From Saprospiraceae bacterium (GTDB lineage Bacteria > Bacteroidota > Bacteroidia > Chitinophagales > Saprospiraceae): a stretch of 64,000 nucleotides of DNA. The translations under genes and the position numbers were made by a program. Below are positions 39,301 through 48,300 of the stretch, one piece after another. The stretch spans positions 1 through 64,000 of the forward strand of contig JAHDGF010000009.1 of the NCBI GenBank assembly GCA_020627785.1, written 5' to 3'. The notes under the pieces are model-generated. The model ran no database searches, was not told where the DNA came from, and was given only the letters and a program-made list of their open reading frames with translations. How positions within the stretch are numbered: position 1 is the stretch's first letter; each line of letters starts with the position of its first letter.

Positions 39301-42300
39301 CCTGCGGATTAACTGGTACTTATACAGTAACTTTTACTGCCACTGATGATTGTGGAAATGTATCCACTTGTGATCGTACAATAACACTTATTGATACAAC
39401 CAAGCCGACCATAACAGCAGAGGCAACTGATTTTATCCTTGAGTGTACTGATTCAGATTTGGATTTAAATATTGAGGCTTTTGAAACTGGATTTGCTGGT
39501 GCAGATGCTACCGATCAATGTAGTGATGAAGATCTAATTTGGGAAATACAATCTCAAATTAATTTTACAGAATGTGGAACAACTTTTAGGACTTTATATG
39601 TTTTTAGGGTAATAGATAATTGTGGAAATTATTCAACAACCTCAGCTTCTATTATTGTAGAAGATCGAACTGCTCCGGAGCTGACGGTACCTGAAGAGCA
39701 GATTGTAGAATGTGGAGATATAGATGTAGTTCTAGTTGATTGGATTGAAGAGGCAACGGCAACAGATGCTTGTGGTGAAGTTAGCATTGATGCCATCTTA
39801 TGGAATACTACTAGCGGTTGCGGAGGAAGTGAAGAACAAACATATCTATTTACTGCGACCGATGAATGTGGAAATGAAACAACAGGTCTTTCAAAATATA
39901 TTATTGAAGATACTACCAGTCCAGAGATTATTTGTCCTGGAGATTTACCACTCATTTGTGGAAACGAAAATAATGATCAGATCATTGCAGCTTGGCTAGC
40001 CTCAGCGACGTCTCAAGATGCTTTTGATTGTAGCGATACAGAAGTAACATACTCAATGCCTGGAGGACAACCTAACCCTCTCGATTGTGCAGCAAGCGAA
40101 GGAATTGAAGTAACCTTTACGGCAACAGATGCCTGTGGAAACACAAGTATTTGCACAGCAACTATTACAATGGACGATGGAGAAGCCCCTTACTTCTCCA
40201 ACTGTCCAACCAATCTGACGGTAAATGTTGATGTTGATCTCTGCGAAACAAATGTTGTCTACAGTACACCTGTAGCTCTTGATAATTGCGATGAAGACGT
40301 GAATGTTAGTTTGATTGAAGGACCAGCTAGTGGAACTGCTTTTGAGCTTGGCACGACAACGGTTACCTTCTTAGCAACAGATGATTGCGGAAACACTAGT
40401 ACTTGTTCCTTTGATATTACAGTCATTGATAGCGATGTACCAAGTGTCTCATGTCCGAGTAATGAAGTGATTGTGTGTACTGATGAAAATACTTGTACTT
40501 GGTTATCTGATGATAGAACAGACCCATTGTTCAATGACAATTGTGATGGACTTGAATTAAGTTATGAAATTACTGGTGCTACCAATGAGGTAAGTGCTGC
40601 CGCTGGAGTAAATACAATACAAGAGGATGGCATCGTCTTTAATTTAGGAACAAGTTTTATTACATACACCATCACAGATCCGACGGGTAATGTTTCTAGT
40701 TGTAGCTTCAGAGTGATTGTAGAAGATTGTCAAAACCCAGAGATCACATGTAGTGATCTTTTAGATATTGCGTGTGGTGCAGAAGATGTTATGGCTTGGC
40801 AAGAAAGCATTGCTTCTACCATAACGGATAATTGTAGCGACCTTTCTGATCTAATGGTTGATGTTAGATTAATTACTGATTTTAGTAGTTGTGGAAATAC
40901 TTTCGAACAAACCTATTTGTTCCGAGTGACTGATGAAGCTGGAAATACAGCAACCTGCATCGCAACCTATGAAACAGATGATGACGTTGCACCAGTTATT
41001 GAAGTGGAAGCCGAAAATCTAACACTTGAATGTAATGGGGGAAATCAAAGTACTGCTTTACAAGCTTGGTTAAATAATAATGCAGGAGCAGAAGCTTCTG
41101 ATGCTTGCAGTGGGCCTGTGATTTGGAGCAATGATTTCATTGGTGATCTAAACAATACTTGTGGAACAAATGGAGAAGTAAATGTCATATTTACGGCAAC
41201 AGATGATTGCGGAAATACAAGCACTACGATGGCAGTATTTACAATCGAAGACACTACTTCACCCATTTTGGATTGTCCCGAGAATATAACTTTGGATTGT
41301 ACTGGAATTATCAATGATGCAGTTATTGAAAGTTGGTTGAGTGACGTATCGTCCATAGATGCCTGTGAAGGAGCATTGAGTGTCACAAATAACTACGCGG
41401 AAGTATTTGAAGATGGCTGCGGAGAAACAGGAGTTTACACAGTTACCTTTAGTACAGAAGATGCCTGTGGAAACCCATCCAGCTGTAATCGAACCATAAC
41501 ACTGGTTGACAACACAGCACCAAGAATAGAGAGACAACCTGAAGATTTAATTTTAGAATGTGATGTATCAACAAATGCTGCTACAATTGCAACTTGGGAA
41601 AATTCATACGGTGGATCACTTGCTTCCGATGAGTGTAGTGACGAACCATTAATCTGGGAAATTCTTGAGGAAATAGAAATATTTAATTGTGGATTAACGG
41701 GAGAGGTAAGATACACCTTCCAGGTAACTGACAATTGTGGAAACACGAGTACAACTTCTGCAAGTGTCATAACTTTTGATACAACCGCTCCAATCTTAAA
41801 TCTACCAGAAGCTCAGGTTGAAGAATGTGCACAGATTGAAGTGACCATAGAAGAATGGTTGGCGGAAGTTTCTGCAACGGATGATTGTGGGACTGTTACC
41901 ATTACTGCAGACTTATGGGACTCAAGTAATGACTGTGGAAATAATACGACAGAAGTATATTTATTTATTGCCACAGATAATTGTGGAAATCAAACAACTG
42001 GATTTTCTGAATATCAAACAGTGGATACCACAGTACCTGTCATTACTGAAGCAGCAGACGATTTTATTGCAGAATGTAATGGTTCGAGTAACGCTGCAGA
42101 AATTTTGGCTTGGTTAAATAGTAATGGAGGAGCTGCAGCCATAGATCTTTGTGGAAATATTTCATGGTCCAACAACTATGGAGATATATTGTCTGATTGC
42201 GGAACAACTGGCGAAGTTGAAGTTACATTTACTGCTACCGACGATTGTGGCAACAGTTCGACAACTTCAGCGATTTTTGAAATCAACGATACGACTGCGC

Positions 42301-45300
42301 CTGTCTGGGAAATACTACCACAGAATCTTGAGATAGAATGTGATGGTACCGACGACCCAATGGGACAAATTATTGCTTGGTTGAATACTGCAGGTGGGGC
42401 AGATGTAGAAGACGATTGTAGCTTTGTAGTGTTCACTAATAATTTTGAAAATATAGATTTAGAGTGTGATCAGCAAGGAGGAGTAGAAGTCACTTTTGTA
42501 GCTTCAGATGCATGCGGGAATAATTCAAGCGCCACCGCTTTACTGAGCATAACTGACGATGTGCCTCCAGTAATCACCACACCTGCTAAAGAAGAAATCG
42601 TTGAGTGCGATGGCAATGGAAACTTAGATGAACTTCAAGCCTGGTTGGATAATCACGGAGGAGCAGAAGCAGCAGATGCCTGTTCAGCATCCCTGACTTG
42701 GAATTATACCTTGATGAATACTGAAGGGCAATGCGGGAATACGCTAATACAAAATTATATGTTCACAGCAACGGATGCCTGTGATAATGTATCGATTAAT
42801 ACCGTAGCGCAATTTATTATTGAGGATACAACCAGCCCAGAAATTGGTGGCATTACGAATACGGTCGTTGAGTGCGATGGAAATGGCAATGATGCTGAAT
42901 TACAAGCTTGGTTGGAAGATAATGGTGGCTTGTTTGCCACCGATGATTGTTCAGAAAATTTTGAGTGGGAATATGATTTAATTTCATTTGAAGAAAACTG
43001 TGGAATTACAAATGTGAGCACTTACAGATTCACTGTCATTGATGAATGTGGCAATAGTTCTTTTGATGAAGCAACATTCACCATTGAAGATACAAGCAAT
43101 CCAATCATAGTTGGAGGTGAAGATATGGCAATGGAAGAATGTGATGAACCTCCACTGGGTAACTTCCCAGATTTTGATTTTTGGTTAGATAATAATGCAG
43201 GTGCGACTGCATCAGATAATTGTGGAGAAATTCAATGGATCAATAATTACAATCCTGCGAATTGGGTATTCACCTGTGGAAATACGCGATATATTGACGT
43301 ACTATTTACAGCCATTGATGATTGTGGAAATCTTTCGACGATCGAACACAGATTTGGAGTGGGGGATGTTACACCACCAGAATTCACCAACTGTCCACGA
43401 CCTCCAGTAATTGTCAATGCACCGGATCAATGGTGTAGCGCTTACGCAAATTTTGAATTGCCAACTGCTGAAGATAACTGTGGTGGATTGGTAGTCATTA
43501 CACGTCAAGATGATACAGATTTAAACAGTGGTGATCTCTTCCCTGTAGGAACTACCATCTTAACTTATGTAGCAGAAGATGAGTGTGGAAATACTTCATA
43601 TTGCGAGTTGAAAATAATTGTCAATGATTTCCATACTGAACCGACCATTGAATGTCCAGATGATATTGATGCATTTACGGATACTGAAATTTGTGGTAAT
43701 TACATAGATAATCTAGCGCCATCAGCGATTGAAGAAAATTGTCCTGACAATCTCTCAGTAATTTATGAAATCGTAGCTGAGAACGATCAGGTCGTTTCAG
43801 CTGGTGTCTTAGATGCGAGTGGATCATATTTCCCGCAAGGCTCAAATACAGTGAACTATGCGGCCATAGATCAACCGATCCTTTTGATCACTGAAGTAAT
43901 TCAAAATGATTTAGTTACTGGAGTTGAGATTACCAATTTTGGTCCTGCCAATTTAGATATCTCTTGTTTAGATATTGTAAGAGAGCAGCCAGTGACGGAA
44001 CGACACAATGTACCGAATGGTACTGTGCTCGCTCCAGGGGATGTCTATTACCATTACTTTACCAATATACCATCAGGAACTTCCGCAGGATATTATATTG
44101 AGTTTGTAGGAAGAGTTATTGATGGAGTATCAGTTAATGGATATTCAGGATTGAATTACGATTTCAATGGTTCAATCTTCGGCGAAGACTTTTATAGATT
44201 GTACGTATGGGATCATGATGGGCAAGTTGACTTTGAAGTGGCAGATCCTTGTTTGCCAGGAAGCTTTGAATCCCTGAACCCAGATCTTCCAATCTTCCCT
44301 TCCAATGGCACCACCGTCGGATTGCAAGAGGGCGAAGCTGGTGTGAGCTATTGTAGTTCGACCGTTAATATCATCGATAACATTGCTCCATTCTGTGCTG
44401 AGTTTGATACTTCCTTTTATAAAATTAATGCACCTGTAGAAATACTCGATGGCTGTACACAAATACATTTTACAGTTGATGATGACATGTCAGTAGGAGA
44501 TGTTCATTTGATGGATCTTTCCTTTAGCTTTACGAATATTGAAGACTTGATTGCAAGCTTGACCAGTCCCACGGGAACCAGCGTAACCTTATTTGCAGGT
44601 TCTTGTACTGGCAGTTCAAGTGTGTCAGTTTCCTTCGATGATGATGCAGGAACACAGATGGGATCTGTATTGTGTGACCCTCCAGGTGGAGGCCAGATGT
44701 ATGCACCGATGGAGTCCTTCAAGACTTTCTTTAATGAAAGTGCTCAAGGAACTTGGATGCTTGAAATCGAAGACAAAGGAATTGATGAAGGTTTTGTTTT
44801 TGAGGCAACCTTGGAAATATTAACCTTAGTACCTTTCACTCAAGAAGACATGGTTCTTGAGGTTGAGGAAGGAGAATGTGGCGCTAACTACACATGGCAA
44901 CATCCGATGTTTTCAGATAATTGTTGTTTTGGGGGAATGACCTTTGAGTCTGAATCCCCAGATGGAGCAGAACCTCCATTGGCTTTTGGTGACTTTGCAC
45001 AAGGATCATTCACAGGTGGAATGTTCGGTGTTGGTACCACAACCATTATCTATACTTCAACTGATCAGTTTGGCAATGAGTCCATTTGTTCATTTGATGT
45101 TACGGTTGTTGATAATATAGCTCCTGTATTTGCGCCAGCAGACTGTGAAGACCGATACTTCCAATTATCTAGTAGCAATTGTGCCATTCCAATGTCCGCC
45201 TTAGAATTAGATTTAAATTCATTGCGAGACAATTGTGGAGATATAACGTATACCATTGCTCCAGATTATCCAGATGGAATACCAGCTGGTGAACATACCT

Positions 45301-48300
45301 TTACCGTTGTTATGACGGACGCTGCTGGGAATACAGCAGAATGTGAATTTGATGTGTTGGTTGAATTTGCTGGAGGTGCCGAAAGCGGAGATGCAATTGT
45401 ATGTGTTGGAAATGTGAATCTAGGTCTAGGTCCAGATTGTATGGCAGAGATTACACCAGAGATGGTGCTTGCCGATCCGGAAAGTTACGGGTGTACCGAA
45501 GATTTTTGTGTAACATTGACAGATCAATTTGGAAACGAAATAGGAACTTCTGAGGAGGGAACCAACATCGTTACTGAAGATCATATCGGTCAGCAGATAG
45601 TCGTTGAAATTTGTATTGACTGCGAAGACAGTAATTGTTGTTGGGCATACATGACCGTTGAGAATAAATTAATTCCAGAGGTTATTTGTCCACCGGATAT
45701 TGAAATCAGTTGTAACCAGACCTTCGATACTTCCATTACAGGAATGCCAGAAGTACAGACTTGTGAGCAAGAAATATATTTCAATTACGACGATGAGTTA
45801 ATTGATATGGGTATGTGTGAGGATCCAGCAGCGATGATAATCCGTACCTGGTTCATAACTGATGAATCGAATAATACCATTACCTGCGAACAGACGATAA
45901 CCATCATGGATTTTAATTTAGAGGATGTTGTCATTCCTGATGATGTTATTTTGACAGACACTTACACTTGTGATGAGATTGCGGCTGATCCAAGTTTGAC
46001 ACACCCAGACGAAACTGGATATCCACTCATCGGTGGTGTGCCAATATGGAATACCGGCGATGGACTTTGTTCTCATTTTTGGAATTACGATGATTTGATT
46101 CTGAATAATTGCGAAGGTAGTTATGAAATTCTAAGACGTTGGGTTATTCACGATATGTGTGAAGATCAAGAGCACTTAGAAAACCCAATTGAAAGGTATC
46201 AGTTCATTAAGGTGTTTGATGATATACCACCAGTATTTGAAAATTGTCCAGGAGATGTAACCATCAATGCGGGTACGATTAATTGTGAAGCAGATATTTA
46301 TCTGAATGAATTCATGCCTACCATATTTGATGAGTGTGGTGCAGTACAGGAATTATTTGTTACCGTTAATCCAGGAACAGTTTATGAAACTGCAGAAGGA
46401 AGTGGAGAATATTACTTAACGAATTTAGTACCTGGCGAACATCGAGTTAAGATACGTGCTAGAGATCAATGCAGTAACTCAAGTACTTGTGAGTTTAATA
46501 TTTATGTAGAAGATCTACAAGAACCAAATGCGATTTGTGAAGGCAACATTGTAGTCTCATTATCTAATACAGGAAACTCTAAGCTCTATGCTGAAGTATT
46601 GGATGATGGATCATTTGATTATTGTACGGATGTAGATTTCCAGATCTATAGATTGGAATCTTACTGCTACGATGAAATGGATCTAGAGCCAGGACCGTAC
46701 ATCACGCTTTGCTGTGAAGATGTTGATCAGGGACCTTTTATGGTTGCCTTGCGAGTCTGGGATGATGCAGATTATGATGGAGAATTTGGAACACTTGGGG
46801 ATCATTATACGGAATGTATGGTTCAAGTGACTGTACAAGATAAATCGATTCCTGAATTGCAGTGTCCACCTGATGTGACATTACAATGCGGTCAAGATTT
46901 CACTAATTTAGATTTGACTGGAAATCCAGCAGTAGGATTTGTTTGCAACACAATTGAAGCAGAATACATTGATGACTTAACACATCTTGAAGAATGTAAC
47001 GTCGGTTATGTTATAAGAAAATGGACGGTACCTACAGTTACTGGAGATGTTCAATGTGATCAGATCATAACAATTTTTGCACCAGATGTATTTACGGAGT
47101 CTGATATTATATGGGCAGCTGATTGGGAAGGCGATTGCAACGACTCTCAACCAGACGGTCGACCGCAATTTATTGGAGAAGGTGTATGTGATCAATTAGG
47201 AGTAAGCTTAGAATCTGATACCTTCCAATTTGTAGAAGATGCTTGCTTTAAAATAATTAATCACTGGACGGTCAGAAACTGGTGTAAGGATGAAGAATAT
47301 ACAGATACACAGGTCATCAAAATAATCGATGATTCTCCTCCGATTATTCAGGTTAATGATGCTGACTTTGTGGCCATCGGAAACAACTGTGAATCAACGA
47401 TAAATTTATCAGCGGCAGCGGATGACTCAGGAAGTTCTTGTCCTAGTGAAAGTATCTGTTGGAATATCTATGTTGATCTCGATGATGATGGCACGGATGA
47501 TTATCAATTTAGCGGCCTTGTGATAACTACAGATACGGACTTTGATGATACAGATGGTGATGGAGTCCCAGATGTTTATGTTGGTAAAACTTCACCAGGT
47601 GAAATGGTTGAAATAAGTATTCCTGAAGCTATTTCAGTTTCTACAGATTTACATAAAGTAACTTGGACCGCGATTGATGGTTGTGGAAATTCTGCATCAA
47701 GTATTTCATACTTTGAAGTTCAAGATTCTAAGCCACCGACGGCTGCTTGCTTAAACCTAAGCACCGGTGTTATGGTAAATGGTGAAGTAACTTTATGGGC
47801 CTGTGATTTCGATGCAAGTAGTTCAGACAACTGTACGGCAATAGATGATTTGCTTTTCGGGTTTACAGATTTAGATCCAACTTTGGATCCGACCTTCAAT
47901 CCAATATCCGGCTGTACTTCAAAGACCTTTACTTGTGATGATTACAATGCTAGTAATAATGGCGTTGTTTCTGTTGATATTTATGTTTGGGATGAATTTG
48001 GGAACTTCAGCATTTGCCAAGCACAGTTAACACTAATAGATCAAACCAATAGCTGCGACGGAAACTTTGCTCCAATGATTGCTGGCCGCATCGGAACTGC
48101 TCAAGGAGAAGGCATTACCGCTGCGGAAGTTTCTCTTGATGTCATTGGCGGCGACCCAATGGGAGATCTTATGACCGATGAGTTGGGTAGCTATAGTTTT
48201 GAAGATATATTGTTAGGCGATAGCTACAAGTTAGAAGTTGCCAAGGATACCTTAGACAAAAATGGAGTATCTACATTGGACATAATTCAGATTCAAAAAT

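Noticed and set aside
29829-43100. Regular repeats that might suggest a CRISPR array
   Set aside because: The repeats are in-frame protein modules of ~88 residues with diverged DNA, without short identical repeats or uniform spacers.
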